From Artemisia argyi (lineage: Eukaryota > Streptophyta > Magnoliopsida > Asterales > Asteraceae): a stretch of 64,000 nucleotides of DNA. A program made the translations under genes and the position numbers. The stretch is from the NCBI GenBank assembly GCA_030686995.1, contig CM060695.1, positions 100,654,871 to 100,718,870 on the forward strand, in the 5' to 3' direction. Below are positions 48,817 to 61,097 of the stretch, piece after piece. Within the stretch, counting starts at the first letter, position 1. Every line of letters begins with the position of its first letter. The notes under the pieces are model-generated. The model had not been told where the DNA came from. It was given only the letters and a program-made list of their open reading frames with translations, and did no database searches.

Positions 48817-49860
48817 TCATGGTTTTCCTAATGCTTTGTCTAGGCGGTTTTGGAGTTCTTGAATGGCAGTGGACATGGTTTCCATGGTTTGATCTCGAGT
48901 TCTTTCCCTTTCTCGAGCTTCTAGCAGGGCTTGCCTAAGGCGTAGGTTTTCAGTGTTGATCCTCTCAATTTCTCGGTCTAAAGTTCCCAATGCTATTTCG
49001 GTCGAAGTGTTAGCCCCACATAGTGCTCCTATGAATTCAATTGATTCCCAAAATAGAGAATCCAACTTTTCAACCTTATCTTCTATTGCAAGATGACCAA
49101 TTATGAGACTGTTCATATCATCTTCAAAGGTTTCTAGAAGTTCATGTGGAATCTTGTTGAGTATACTAGCGATGGAATCAAGTCGGTCTTCATGGCGAAC
49201 CATTCTTGCAGCTAACAATGGTATGGTATGGTGTATGGGTTCCCCAGTGACTGGCAGAATTCGGGAGGTAGAGTAAGAACTTTCCCCAAGTTCCCTTGTT
49301 GTTGGTGTTCCTTCTTGAGATCTCCAATATCGCATAATGGGCAACAAGAAAGACCATTTACGAGCATCTACTCGCTTGTGGGTCCTTCGGCGTCTACGGT
49401 GAACACAAGATTCTGAGGTGGTTGGGCGGATTGGGTAAGTCCTTCGGTGAGGTGATAGAGGGACACTTCGGTAAGGTGCAGGTGGTGATGCTAGTGGAGG
49501 TGATGCTATGGGTGATGGTGTTAGTGGCACAGTAGTAGTTTGGCTGTAGAAGATAGTTGGTAGTGGTGGTATCACTGGTGGTGATGGCACAACTGATTCA
49601 GGTGGTATGACAACAGCTGGTGCTGGTACAGCAGTACTTGCTTCATACGGCTGAAGTTGTCTAATTTGCCTAGATCGGCGAATCGGACCAGATGTTGCCA
49701 GAGGAGAAGCCTCTGTGTCAGATGCTGGCAGAAATTGCTGGCTTTACATGTATCTGTCGGTAGCAGGAGACATAGGCATAGGTGAGGTAGCATAGGTTGA
49801 AGTAACATCTTCAGTTCCTGAGTTTGAGGACAAGCTGATAGGGTGGGTGTTCGAAGACAT
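48817..49860 (-). pseudogene. TEK-2 upstream ORF (ORF0)
   Basis: 347 codons from ATG at 49860, with TAA at codon 39 where TEK-1 has CAA. The two copies thus have independent C-to-T stops, and the common ancestor was open at both. From 49590 257 codons are open. Same layout as TEK-1: Ser/Thr- then Pro-rich region, basic patch HRRRRRTHKR, C-terminal coiled coil with ERERTRDQTMETMSTAIQE. A 9-bp in-frame deletion relative to TEK-1 keeps the frame. Function unknown. Confidence 0.65.
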
Positions 49861-50078
49861 GACACTGTAATAAATTTCCCGATTAGTAAATGTAAGTATA
49901 ATTATAACCAATTTAAAATGCTATAAGGTAAATAATACTTTTTACCAATTACTGGGATGCGTAGGCACGAAGGGCGTAGGATGGTATTTTATGAAAATTT
50001 TGTCCCGTTTAAAGTGTAGTTATAGTCCAATGTTCCAAAAACACTTGGTTCACTATAACCGTAGCTCTGATGCCAATC
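49861..50078 (-). promoter_or_regulatory. TEK-2 5' leader and PBS
   Basis: PBS at 50064-50078, identical to TEK-1 (GATTGGCATCAGAGC on the element strand), next to the LTR end GTTATA. Confidence 0.8.
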
Positions 50079-51080
50079 TATAACACCCCCAAAATCGATC
50101 AATACAGCGAAAGACTTAAAATGTCAGCGGAAGACTTTTGGGGAATTATATCGTGGATCTTTGTCACAATTATAGAAAACGATTCAAGTGATCGTTGTAA
50201 ATTTTATTTAAAATACCAAATATTCATAATTCCAAGAGAATTCGTTATTCAACAACAAGTTTTATTCAAAGAGAAATAAACGTTTCTTTATTTGCCCACT
50301 TCGTGCCTTTACCGTCCATTCCATTTAGTTACCTGAGATAAACATGCTAAAAGTCAACAAAAGTTGAGTGAAATTCATAGGTTTATAATTAAGAGTTTGA
50401 ACACAAGAGATAAGTGCTTATTGTATAAAAATACAAATAAACAAGTTAGAAAAATCGCATTCATTATTGACTTAAGCTCATGACACTCAACGATTCAACA
50501 GACATCAATATTTTCCGTAATAATGATGTAAAGTATATAGCCCCCAAGATAGGTATTTGCCAGTAACCTATGATATTTAAATAAAGTGCATTTGGTAACT
50601 TTCCTCTAGCAACCAAATGGGGATTGTCAATCCCTAATAGATCTATTCACAAATTATTTACGTTCACCCTTCAAGTGATTAAGGTTCATGATCGAGGGAC
50701 TTTTGGCAATAGCTACTTAAGCAATAATAAGATCAGGAAAAGACTTGTGTTCGGTTTTTGAGCATGTATCCCCCCCACAAAATAAGTTAAATGTGGGCTA
50801 TGAACTCACCTTAGTAGGATAGTAGAACAAACGTAATCTCAATGATGCAAGGCAACGGCTTCACACACAACCTATAAGATATGGCACGTTTTAGTTCTTA
50901 AGTCTCGTTTTATTGCGAACGTTTATTATTAATTACGAGTAATCGATAAAGTGCATACGTGATGTGTTACGTCGTATAAAAATAGATAATGGTTACGTAT
51001 CATTTTATTCGTCTAAATTTAGTTATCGTTATATAAGTTTTATCCGTATTATATATAATAAATTATGTTTATTATTTATC

Positions 51081-51130
<50 letters not shown>

Positions 51131-53322
51131 TAAAATTATTATTAAAAATCAATATTCCTATTCGATTCTTTATGTTTCTCAATTTTACACTTTTTACCCT
51201 TAACGGAAAACATTTACGTCGTTAGTCCAAAAATTATATATATTTACGTTTTTAGTCCAAATATCAAATATTTACATTCATTATCCCTAAGTTTCAATAT
51301 TTACAGTTTATACCCTTGGAAAAACAGTTTTATACTTTTCACCCAAAGTTTACAAACTTGACAATTTTAGTCCCTAACTCTCGAATATTTGCAAAAATAG
51401 TCCAAACATTACCAACTTTAAAATTTAACATTTTTATTATTTCAATAAGCTCATAAGGTTTCAAACAGCTTATATTCACAGCTTATAAGCTTATTCTCTT
51501 CTTATTTCATTAAGTGGGCTTAACGAGCCAAAATTAAGGGCCCGTTAAGGATTTACAATCCAAGGGGTTTGGGGGTACACTCGTTTAGTTGAAATCCATA
51601 TTTTTAAGTTATAAAATCATTTCAAAAGTGCTTATACGCTCAGCTTATCGTAATAAGCTAGAATGAGCTTTTTGGGCTTTTTGGCCCACGTAAGGTTTTT
51701 AATAATCTGAAAACTGGTTTTAATAGCGATTAACTTTAGGTCTCGTTAAGTGATTAAACAAGGTTGTTAAGTCGATTTATTTATCATTCCCGTTAGTATT
51801 CCAAGTAAACAAATAGGTCGCGTAAAAATATTTAGGGATCGTGTGTTGAAATTTGAAATGTCGAGGCCAAAGTGTAGGCCAAAACTCAAGCGTATAACTT
51901 TATAAAACTGAAAAATAAACTAAGTGTTTTAGTGCATATCGTATAGGTTCAAACAACATTAGAAACGTGTGATTTTTAGTATGTACTTGTTAATATAGGT
52001 TCAATGTTATTATAGGTACTCGTTAATGACTTAGTAAACATGTAATACGACATATAATATATACATGTCACGTTTAAGTTTCACGTTTTATCTAGGTAAA
52101 GTGTTCGTGCAAAATAAATGGTACGTGTATGTATATAATGAAAATAACGATTTGAAGTCTCACCTCACCTCAAAAGGTGGAGTAAAACAAGCGTATGGTT
52201 CGTGGAATAGTTCAAGTGCTTCGTGGTTCACTTCACGTCCTTCCAAGGGTTCGAAAGGCTCCAATCCTTGCTTCCTAGGTTCTCTTCAAGGTGTGGTACA
52301 CTTGCTGATTCGTTCGTCCCTTACAACTCCTTCTTGTTACAAATTTTATGTAATGTGGTGTGTTTTAAGTGCATGTAACATTTTAGGTTTGCATGGGAGG
52401 TTTATATAGGTGGTTTTGAAGGGTGTAGAGACAAGATAAGCTCACAAGAGGGGAGGGTGCATGTGAGGGCGAATAGTAACGCCACAACCATAAACCAATC
52501 GCAAGTTTACATGGCCAAGATCTTGTGTGATCTCTTCCTATTCATTCCTGACAATCATATGGTGTTTAGGGTTCGTTTTGTTGTCATTGGGAGGCATGGG
52601 AGGTGCTAGGGAATATCATGCCACGTTTAAGCTTATCACTTCAATGGTGAGTTTGGTGTTTTACTTAGGCCGTTTCTGGGGTAGCAAACGAGCAAAGGAG
52701 GTTGCAAGTTTTATTGTTCGTGGTTCTTGGGCACTAGGGGAAACGAGTTAAGTAAAAATATGTACGTGTTTTTTATAAAAATCGTAAGAACTAGGGGTGT
52801 TTTTGGGTGAGGTCGCGGCAGTGCAAAAGAAAGAAATAATAAAAGGGTGCGTTTGGGCTTGTAACTGGGCTCAGGATTGTGTCGGCCCAAAATCAAAAGA
52901 AAGAAATAAAAGTAGTCCGTTTGGTTGTGTATTGTGTAACCGTGGCCCAAAGGGTGTTGGGGGCCCACCTAGTGTGTCTCGATTATCGTGTCGAAGTTCA
53001 AAAATATTAGTGAGCGTTCTCGGGAAGTTTCGTAGGTTCGGGGAATATATAAATAGTATACGTTATTTAGACGAAATGTATTGTTTTAAATATAAACGCG
53101 TTATATAAATTTTTATCGTTCGCAATAATTATAGGCAATCTAGGTTGTGTGTAAGCATCGTTCCTGGGTAAACGGTCAATCATAGTTATCGTAGTGGTTC
53201 AATATCAAGCCATATCAAAAAAAAAAATTTGTTACCCGTAAAATGGTGTTAATTTATTGTAACATCGTTTTATTTATTCGTATGCATTTACTAATCGTAA
53301 GGGAAATTTACGAGAGGTTACA
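50079..53322 (-). repeat. TEK-2 5' LTR
   Basis: 3244 bp. Same termini as TEK-1 (TGTAACC...GTTATA). Short TA run 51085-51126. ORFs at 50964-51203, 52065-52409, 52527-52751, 52711-52968 and 52797-53108 are within the LTR and show no known domain. Confidence 0.92.
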
Positions 53323-53327
53323 ACTCT
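53323..53327. repeat. TEK-2 target site duplication (right)
   Basis: ACTCT, matching 41531-41535. Confidence 0.88.
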
Positions 53328-54780
53328 GATTCGATCTTATGTGAATTCAAGTCTTGAACAATATGAACAACTATATCTAAGTATGAGCAATAATAATAAT
53401 GCAAACTAAGTATGTGAAATCAACACATGCATAATATAAACAATTATAGCTATATACGAGAGATAAGTAAGTAAACGTTTATTTTATAATCCTTAATTAT
53501 ATTTTGTATGAAAACTATACTTGATCGAAATGATCAATTAAATGTATGTTACCTTTTTAGTTTGATTGTAAAAACTTTATGAAACTTTTGTTTGATCTTT
53601 AAGTAAAATCAATACTAGCACTATATGAGCAACTATACATATACGTCTACGTCTACAAAAAGTAATAACGATATAAGCAGGATAATAAGTAAGATATGGA
53701 AAGATCTAACCGCGAGACAAAGGATTTATAGTGGTTCGGCTACAAGGATACCTTCCTTGCCCTACTCCACTCCTCGAGTCACCTACTCGAGAGTTTTCTT
53801 CACTATGTCAACAAGCTCCCTTATGGCGGAGAAAACCTTACACACCAATATACACACCACAACTTCGTCACAACTTATTCACACCTTCTACACAACTTCT
53901 TCACGACTTGGCACACCTTCTTCACAACTTGTACACACCACTACTACTTCACAACTTCACACTACTCCACTACTTCTTCTTCACACCACTACTTATATCT
54001 CACTACTTCTATTCACAACTTCTACTCCTAGATCTATCTAGTTACATTACTATCACACCTTTACAATGAATGTACACAACAACTAGACTATATACACAAA
54101 TCTACAATACTTCACAACTTGATGTTGAAAGAGTATTCTTCTCTTGCACTTTGAGAGATGAGAGGTGAGGGAATGAATCACTTGAAACAAGGATTAACAA
54201 TTATATGATCAAAGGGTTTTTAGGAGGATGTATAGAGAGATTTGGATCTGAAAATTTTCGTGCAAGAGATGGTGAAAATTCCAGGTTTGAGGTGGTATTT
54301 ATAGGGAAAATTTTCTGACAGAATCTGATAGGGGAGCGTGGCCGGTCCCCTTAATTGTGTGCCGCCCCCCTTAAAATTAAGGGGGCCGCCCAGACGAAAA
54401 CTGCAGTTTTCTTGTCTTTTTCTGGGAAAAGTTTATTTGGTGAAAAACTAACTGATTTTGGTTAAAATTTTGAATTCATATATTTATTATGAATAAAACA
54501 TTTTCCTTTATTACCAAAAATGTTTTTCAAAAATATATAATAAGTTTATTTAATTTTATAAACTTTGTATTATTTAAATAAACATCCCTTTGATCATAAA
54601 ATGTATTAGTCACTTGTTTATTCATACTTAAAGTGATTATGTTGGATGAGATGATATAAACTTGCTTAAAACTTGTTTACGTATTAACTTTGCGTTTAAT
54701 GTTCTTATATTTTGTGATCGTCAAAACTTAAGGATATCGAAAGATATTAATAACGTTTTTATACATTACTTATATCAACA

Positions 54781-54785
54781 TCATC
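54781..54785. repeat. SOLO-X target site duplication (right)
   Basis: TCATC, matching 41428-41432; COP coding sequence resumes immediately. Confidence 0.82.
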
Positions 54786-54973
54786 AAAGAACCAAACACA
54801 TTGACATAAGATACCATTTCATCAGGGACCACATCATGAATGGAGAAATTGAATTACATTTCATCCCCACTGAGTATCAGTTAGCTGATATCTTTACCAA
54901 ACCCCTGGATGAACCCACTTTCACTAGACTGAAAGCTGAGTTGGGCATGTTGGACATTGAATCAGGCAACTGA
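54786..54973 (+). pseudogene. COP RNase H C-terminus
   Basis: Reads RTKHIDIRYHFIRDHIMNGE, then FIPTEYQLADIFTKPLDEPT and ends with GMLDIESGN before TGA. This is the usual end of copia pol and completes the domain interrupted at 41432, about 13.3 kb away. The leading residues of the long frame from 54662 belong to SOLO-X. Confidence 0.9.
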
Positions 54974-55630
54974 TTAAAATTATTCCAACCTGATGTAAAT
55001 TCTCTTAGGTCCCTGAATAAACCGATTTCTCAGTGATATACACGTCATCACTGGTCATCAACACACTGAATGATAATTCATTCAGGGGGCTCAAGATATC
55101 AAATGGCATTGAATACCCTAACTAAATGCTCTAAGTACTTAGTTAGTAAATGTCCCAGGTAGGTAACTGATTCCTATTAAATATATGAATATATGTTGCT
55201 TACACAACTGGCAGCCACATCTTGGGCCCCCACACATACCTCACCAATACCACTGAGCATTAAATGCTCTCACTCACATAATTATATATGTGGTGACATC
55301 ACTCTGCAAAAGTGTCTTTTGCAGAGCCGCACAACTGTTCATCTGATAGTGGTGCGAAAAAAGAGGAGAGATGGGAAATGTGGTTTAATGTGGATATCAA
55401 ACCCACTTTATATCAAAATTCAAGTTCATAAAAACCAATTGATATCCGCATCATCCTAAACCTAATTCCATCTCTAATAAATACCCCCACAAAGAGAAAC
55501 ACACACACGCTTTTAAAATTAAGAAAACTCTTGCAAATTTTCTTTAAGAACTAAAACTTGATTTCAACTGTGTGTGTTCTCTCTTAAACTAAAACTTTTC
55601 TCTCAAAATCAGACCATTTTATCTTCACAA
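54974..55630 (+). other. COP spacer between pol and downstream ORF
   Basis: About 660 bases with no recognised domain. It contains CTCTTAAACTAAAAC-type leader sequence before the ATG at 55631. The ORF at 55193-55459 has no known motif. It may hold a promoter or splice site for the downstream ORF, as in other env-position ORFs, but nothing certain is visible. Confidence 0.5.
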
Positions 55631-56650
55631 ATGGCTTCTTCCAAGGCTGTTACATACTCCCCCAATGTGGAATTCCAGATTGAGGGTGTTGACCTGACAA
55701 AAAATAATGTAGTGGGAAATTTTTCTTACCCTGAGGGGTTCCCAGAATACAGGGATGTGGTAAAATATCTCCAAAACTGTTTTCTCACCACTACATTCAC
55801 AAAACCCCCTCCATAATCTATCATGATTACCTGAGGGAATTCTGGTGCACCGTTGTGGTTGAAAAACCTGATGCACCTAAGGATGCCATTATAAGGTTCT
55901 TAGTGGAGAATAGGACAAAGTCCCTCACTCTCAACTACAAGACCTTTGTCAAAGCCACAGGCCTTGACTACACTGAGACCTTTGCTGCCCACCTCACCGA
56001 AGAAGAAGTGAAGGCAATCTTGCTGGAACTAGGGCCCTACGATAAACTTCACCCTGATGTGACCCCAGGGGCCCTCCTTGTCGAAGCCCCAACAATCAAA
56101 ACCTGGTTTCCTGCCCCCTGGAGGATCCTGATGACCTTTGTCATTCAGGTCCTTGGGGGAAACAAATCCTCCACTGAGCAACTTAACACTACTCAATCAA
56201 TGATAGTGTATTGTCTCCTGGAGCGTATAAAAATTGACCTTGGAGAAATTATCTTCAAGGACCTCCTTGCTAAATTGGGTGGGAAGTCTAGGCAACAACT
56301 TATGTCATACCCTAGATTTATTTCCTGCGCCCTGCAAGACTTGTTGGGGTCCGAGTACATTAAGCCTAATGGCGTAGTCTTTGAGCCTGAGGTCTTACAC
56401 AAGACCAATTACTCTCGTGACCCCTCTGAGGTTACACCTGCCACTCTGACCACGTATATGCTAACTGCTATCCAGGGTGACAACAAGATTTCACCTGTTC
56501 CCTCTCCCACCAAGAAGGTGAAGAGGAAGAAGGGATAGGGGTCCAGGAAGGTGGCTCAACCCAAGTCACTTGCCACTGGTATCTTTGTCTCTAAGCCAGA
56601 CAAAAGGGGGCAACAAGAACATACCTTGACTACTGACACCCTCAGAGTTA
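55631..56650 (+). pseudogene. COP extra ORF downstream of pol (env-like position)
   Basis: ATG in good plant context (ACAAATGGCTTC). Reads MASSKAVTYSPNVEFQIEG and FPEYRDVVKYLQN. An extra C in a C-run near 55811 then shifts the frame, and the protein continues to 56538 with KSLTLNYKTFVKATGLDY, FVIQVLGGNKSSTEQLN, SYPRFISCALQDLLGSEYIK and a basic KKVKRKKG end. A TAG at 56536 follows, but the frame stays open to the ATH-F insertion at 56650, so the C-terminal part is missing. No signal peptide or membrane segment is seen, so it is not an obvious envelope protein. I recall similar proteins after copia pol in Asteraceae; function unknown. Confidence 0.65.
56646..56650. repeat. Presumed ATH-F target site (left copy)
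   Basis: AGTTA precedes the LTR start TGATGAGGCG. The right copy is beyond the window. Confidence 0.4.
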
Positions 56651-58112
56651 TGATGAGGCGAAAAGTGTACCGCTTTTAAGGGGTCATTTAAGCCCGAATT
56701 CGAGATTATTTGATCAATTATTGCCCTAAATCGTTCCTTTCGTCATTTTAAGTACTTTTGGAGAGAAATCTGGAAAAGGAAGCATTTTGGACGTTTTTGG
56801 AGCATAAAAGAGAAGAAAATGGCAAAGTCTCAAATTCCTTACTGGAAACAGTACCTGATGGCGTCAAGGTTCTACAAGTGACGGCGTCAAGAGTGACGAA
56901 AGAGGTGGATGTGGAAATTATAACGTGACGATCCAAAATGTTTTTAGGCTTATTGGCCTGACGGCGTCACCAAGGCCATCAGGGTCCAATTACACGTGAC
57001 GGCCCAGAGTGTTTTTCTACATGACGGCGTCAGAAATGGATCTAGGCAATACGAATTTCATCATGGTGGCGAGTTGACGGCGTCAGAGGCTAATACGTGA
57101 CGCCGTCTGGATGCATAGTATATATACATAATTTTTTTTCCAATTTTTCATTGTAAAGTGTGGAACTTTGTGTGGGATATTAGGGCATAAACCCTAGGCG
57201 AATTTTACAGCTTTTTCAAGGGTTTCATCCCCTTGATTCTTCCATGTTCAATTGAAGATAAGTACTTATTCAAATCATTCAATATGTCTATGTGTTGTGT
57301 GATTATATCTTACGCATGTCTTCTCTTTAACATGCTAGGCTAGGTTTCTATTGTGTTTGCTTAGATGTAGTGAAACCTAGATGTTGATTATGGGTTGATT
57401 GTTTGTTTATAATTGTTACGGATGATTGTATTCGACGTTAGGCTTAAGAAAACTGGCAGACTTCCATTGGTAACTTGCTTGAACGTCTTAAGAAACATGA
57501 TCGGAGGTGTACTACGATTTTTGGTTGTATTTAATGCGTAAGAGAATTCTAATGATCCCATGTTAGGAGCTTCTAACGGCTCGACATAGGAGTGAAGTAG
57601 GATCTTATAGAGTTAGGGAATATTGTACACGGCCCTACGACTAGTATTAAGGAATATAACCCGTCATCCATGCAATTGTAACAAGCTAATCAACCTGTAA
57701 AAGATATCTTGGGAGTAATGAAATCTAAGTAAACACAACTTTTCTCATTATTGTTTCCATCACATTAGTACATTAGTTTAATTTTCATTTATTTTATTTT
57801 ATTTTGATTGCATCTTTAGTTAATTGGGTTAGTTGGCTAGCAACTAATTCCGCCCACTCCTTCAAAACCCGAGATTTTACTTGCTTTCCTTAAAATATAA
57901 AAATACAAAAAGAATCATCCCTCACCTCTAGACCTAGTTTAGTAGGCTTTCTAATCTTAGTGACACTATTCCTGAGTTGAACGATCAATCCCACGGTACT
58001 TGTCACTATACTATACTACAACAATCAGGTACACTGCCTGGTGGGGGTTGTAAGCTTCTTAAGATCCTTTGAGAGGTAAAACCTGTTGCGAGGGCGCAAT
58101 TCCCACGTATCA
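56651..58112 (+). repeat. ATH-F 5' LTR
   Basis: 1462 bp, TGATGAGGCG to CCCACGTATCA. Contains the TGACG array 56856-57108 and a TATA run near 57118-57127. Confidence 0.9.
56856..57108 (+). promoter_or_regulatory. TGACG-N-CGTCA array (ATH-F 5' LTR)
   Basis: Sites at 56856-56866 (one change), 56879-56889, 56959-56969, 57022-57032, 57075-57085 and 57098-57108 (one change). Half sites lie near 56894, 56926 and 56997, the last fused to a G-box CACGTG at 56993-56998. The central base is mostly G on this strand. The TATA run begins about 10 bases after the last site. Confidence 0.6.
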
Positions 58113-58281
58113 AGTTTTTGGCACCGTAGCCCAGGGAATAGTTATTGTCTAGGTTAGGATTTCTTTTTATTAGGTCTACTTGCTAGATTCCTTTCTAGTA
58201 AGTTTTGTTTTTATTTTTAGGTTTTCTTTAGTCTATCTTATTTCTTCGTTTCTTTGTTCGTAACCTTTACCATCAGACATA
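58113..58281 (+). promoter_or_regulatory. ATH-F PBS and 5' leader
   Basis: PBS at about 58119-58137 reads TGGCACCGTAGCCCAGGGA, several changes away from the tRNA-Asp complement. The A/T-rich leader runs to the gag ATG at 58282. Confidence 0.7.
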
Positions 58282-59274
58282 ATGGAAGGTGGTAACATCT
58301 TTGAACCCATCAACCCACCACGACAAAACCACCCATAAAACACATCTTTGAACTTTAGGAGAGTATTCCTGTCCTAGCCACCAAGGCTATCGAAACACCA
58401 TTGAGCTCACTCAAGGAGCCAGTGTATCTCCCTTGCGATCCGACACCATCCGGTTGGTGCAAAGCGGATGTGCATTCCATGGACTTCGTTCCGAAGATCC
58501 TAATCAACATCTCAAGGATTTCCTTAAAATCGTAGATTCTATAGACCTTGATGTTGCAACTAGAGAGTCGACCCGATTACGTCTATTCCAATTCTCTCTA
58601 TGTGATCAAGCTAGTCAATGGCTTGAACTACACCCACGGGATCAATCACCTCATGGGATGATCTCACTTCTCATTTCCTTGCTCAATTTTTCCCACCGGG
58701 GAGAACTACCAAGCTTAGAAATGATATCTTGATGTTCCAACAACGTCAAAGTGAAACTCTATATGAAGCATGGACTCGTTTCAAGGACTTACTCCAAAAA
58801 GTCCCTCATCATGGCATAGATCTTTGGCTCCAAGTCCAAATCTTTTATGACCATATCGATCTCTCCACAAGGCGAACCATTCACCAATCGGCCGGTGGCA
58901 AGCTACGTGATCTAAGTGCGGAAGAATCATGGGAACTCATAAAAGATCTTGCTCTCTATGACAACGAAAGTTGGAATGATCCCCGTGATTTGAACAAACC
59001 GGTCAAGGCAATATCTTTACCTTCGAACAATTTTAGCACTTCCGACCATAGGATCATGGAACTTGAGGACCAAGTCAAGTTTCTCATGAAATCCTACGAA
59101 GCTCCTAAGCCTTCAAGCCAAGTGAACAAAATCACTTCTTCGTGCAAATTGTGTAATGGTCCTCATGAAACTCATAACTGCATGGAACTTCCAAAACATG
59201 CTTTTAAGGAATTCACATCGTCACGTGCTAACAAAATAGAGGATAGAGAGCTCGCCACTAATCGAGGTCCTTGA
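58282..59274 (+). pseudogene. ATH-F Gag, broken
   Basis: Starts MEGGNIFEPINPPRQNHP and meets TAA at codon 19. Gag core resumes as RSDTIRLVQSGCAFHGL and DQASQWLELHPRDQ (58433-58732), shifts frame near 58630, and continues as FQQRQSETLYEAWTRFKD, VPHHGIDLWLQVQIFYDHID to the knuckle CKLCNGPHETHNC. TGA at 59272-59274 is followed by further codons in the same frame. Replacing the Asn-rich tail of ATH-A and ATH-C is a different region (NFGEAYDAWKDKPNFRGY). Confidence 0.8.
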
Positions 59275-60651
59275 AATTTTGGCGAGGCCTATGATGCATG
59301 GAAGGATAAGCCAAATTTCAGAGGATACCAAACTCGGAGCATATCCTTCGATGATTCTCCTCCATTCGCATGGTCAGAGCATTTTCCACCCTAGAACACT
59401 CCTAAGCAAAGCTATGAAGATGCCTTGCGACAATTCATTCTCTCTCAAGAATTACAGCTTTCCACGCTCGAGACCCGATTTAGACAACAGCAAGCCGATA
59501 TGAATAACAAGATTTGTAATCTGTTAACCACTATTAGAGAGAACGCTGTTAATAAATCGATTCAGGCTAAAGAAGTCAAATCTGCCACCATCATGAACCA
59601 GCCAACCTCTCCTGTGAAAATAAAAAGCCCTAGTAAACTCTTTAAACATCTGTCACCAAAGGTGAAGGAAGTTAGGGACCCTGTCAACCCCTCGGGACCA
59701 ATACACTTTGTAAATACCATCACCACAATACCTGCTCCTACACCTGACCAGAGCCAACAACCAACTGGGAATAAGGGTCATGAAGTTAAGGATGAGAGTG
59801 ATGAGACCCCAGAGATAGACCACGAATTGGCCATGAGCCTTGCCGACTTATTCGAGGACTCTGTCACACAAGATTCAGGCAAATGGGATGAGTCGAAAGA
59901 GAGATCAAAAGGGCACACGAAAAATCCAGTAATTTTGGGTGAATCTATTATAGAGAAACTCGAGGAAAATATGGTGGATATTACTATAGGGAGTAGTGAT
60001 AGGATTAAGGCAAGCGACTCTGAAGTTTTTAAGATTTCTTGCACTACTAGGAAGAAGCTCATAACCGATACTTACATAGATCCTAACCTCCCTATAAACG
60101 TAATCCCCCTCTCCCTTTACAACAAAGCCTTCCCTGAACATATCTCGTGTGAAGGAATCGATAACGCTAGGATAATGAAAAGGTTATCAGTTATGATTGG
60201 AGGATTCATCTATAACATTGATCTCACCGTGATCAATGACATAGACTCTGTCACTAATCCAACATTAACCAACCTCGTCCTCGGGAAACCATTTGTTAAT
60301 GAAACGGGAGTGATCCTTGATGAGAAGGATGGTAGTGCATTATTCACCAATGGCGTCAGGAAAGTGATTTTTCGAAAGGGTAATGAGGAAGTATATGAGT
60401 ACCGTCCGTCACTAGATTGTAATGCATATGGATCACAGGATGGAAGATCAGAAAGGATAAAGCGGCGTGATCCGAATAACCTCAAAATCCCTTGTATGAT
60501 TGGTCACAAGTATTTCGATAATGTCTTCATTAAAGTGTTTCTACCTAAGAATTTTATATCCTTGTTCTATTATAACAATATTTGCAGATGGGGGATGATT
60601 ATAAAGGAGAAAATGTTGTTGGTAGAGATCATGAAGTCCAGGTATTCATAG
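59275..60651 (+). pseudogene. ATH-F Gag tail and first protease-like domain
   Basis: Same frame as the upstream Gag, with a TAG near 59393 and then open from 59425. It contains a coiled-coil-like FILSQELQLSTLETRFRQQQ, a Lys/Pro-rich linker, PIHFVNTIT, and an acidic stretch. The first protease-like domain follows: TDTYIDPNLPINVIPLSLYN, MIGGFIYNIDLTVINDID, TNLVLGKPFVNETGVI. It then enters a second domain (NNLKIPCMIGHKYFDNVFIK) and changes frame by one base near the G-run at about 60591. The protease-like unit is thus followed by another of the same kind. Confidence 0.72.
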
Positions 60652-61097
60652 GAAATATGGCATTCACAATGGACTTTACGATCCTGGACAACATTGAGGA
60701 TTATATCGACCCAAGGTTATCGCAAGTTGTTTTTGGAGCGCCCTTTTGTGAAATCACTAACTTAATGGTTGACGACCGGAACGGAATCATGACTTTCATA
60801 GATGGAATTAAGAGGGTGTCATACCAAATGCCATACAAGAGGAAAGACTTCGAAGGAATTGATTGCGACGGACTTGATAAGCTAGGTTCTCAACTTGTTT
60901 TATGTGATGAAGATGTTCGGAGAGGATGTAAAAACACCTTTGATTTATCATGTGGATTCTTTAAGGATGTTAGTAAGCTTGGATCCAAGTATCGGGAAGA
61001 TGTCTTTGAGTTTAAAGACCCAAAATACTTGCACTATGAAAGCGATCCTGATATTGAAGATGACCTAGAGAATGAGATCAATGATGAGGTCACGTGA
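60582..61097 (+). pseudogene. ATH-F second protease-like domain and C-terminus
   Basis: Continues the second domain: GRDHEVQVFIGNMAFTMDF, YIDPRLSQVVFGAPFCEITN, DGIKRVSYQMPYKRKDFEG, then an acidic tail ending NDEVT and TGA. It aligns with the single domain of ATH-A and ATH-D, whose last residues are the same. The expected catalytic turn falls in the divergent FIKVFLPKNF region and has no DSG/DTG, so this copy is probably inactive. Confidence 0.72.

Noticed and set aside
52527..52751. ORFs in the TEK-2 LTRs (43157-43381, 52527-52751, 52797-53108) as small genes
   Set aside because: Present in both LTRs of the element, without domains, and different in the TEK-1 LTRs.
53625..54041. Thr/Ser/His-rich ORF in SOLO-X
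   Set aside because: Generated by ACAACTT/TTCACAC simple repeats; no domain, and an overlapping frame is equally open.
55631..56650. COP downstream ORF as a host gene
   Set aside because: It follows copia pol on the same strand with similar decay (frameshift, stop); the setting is that of an element-borne ORF.
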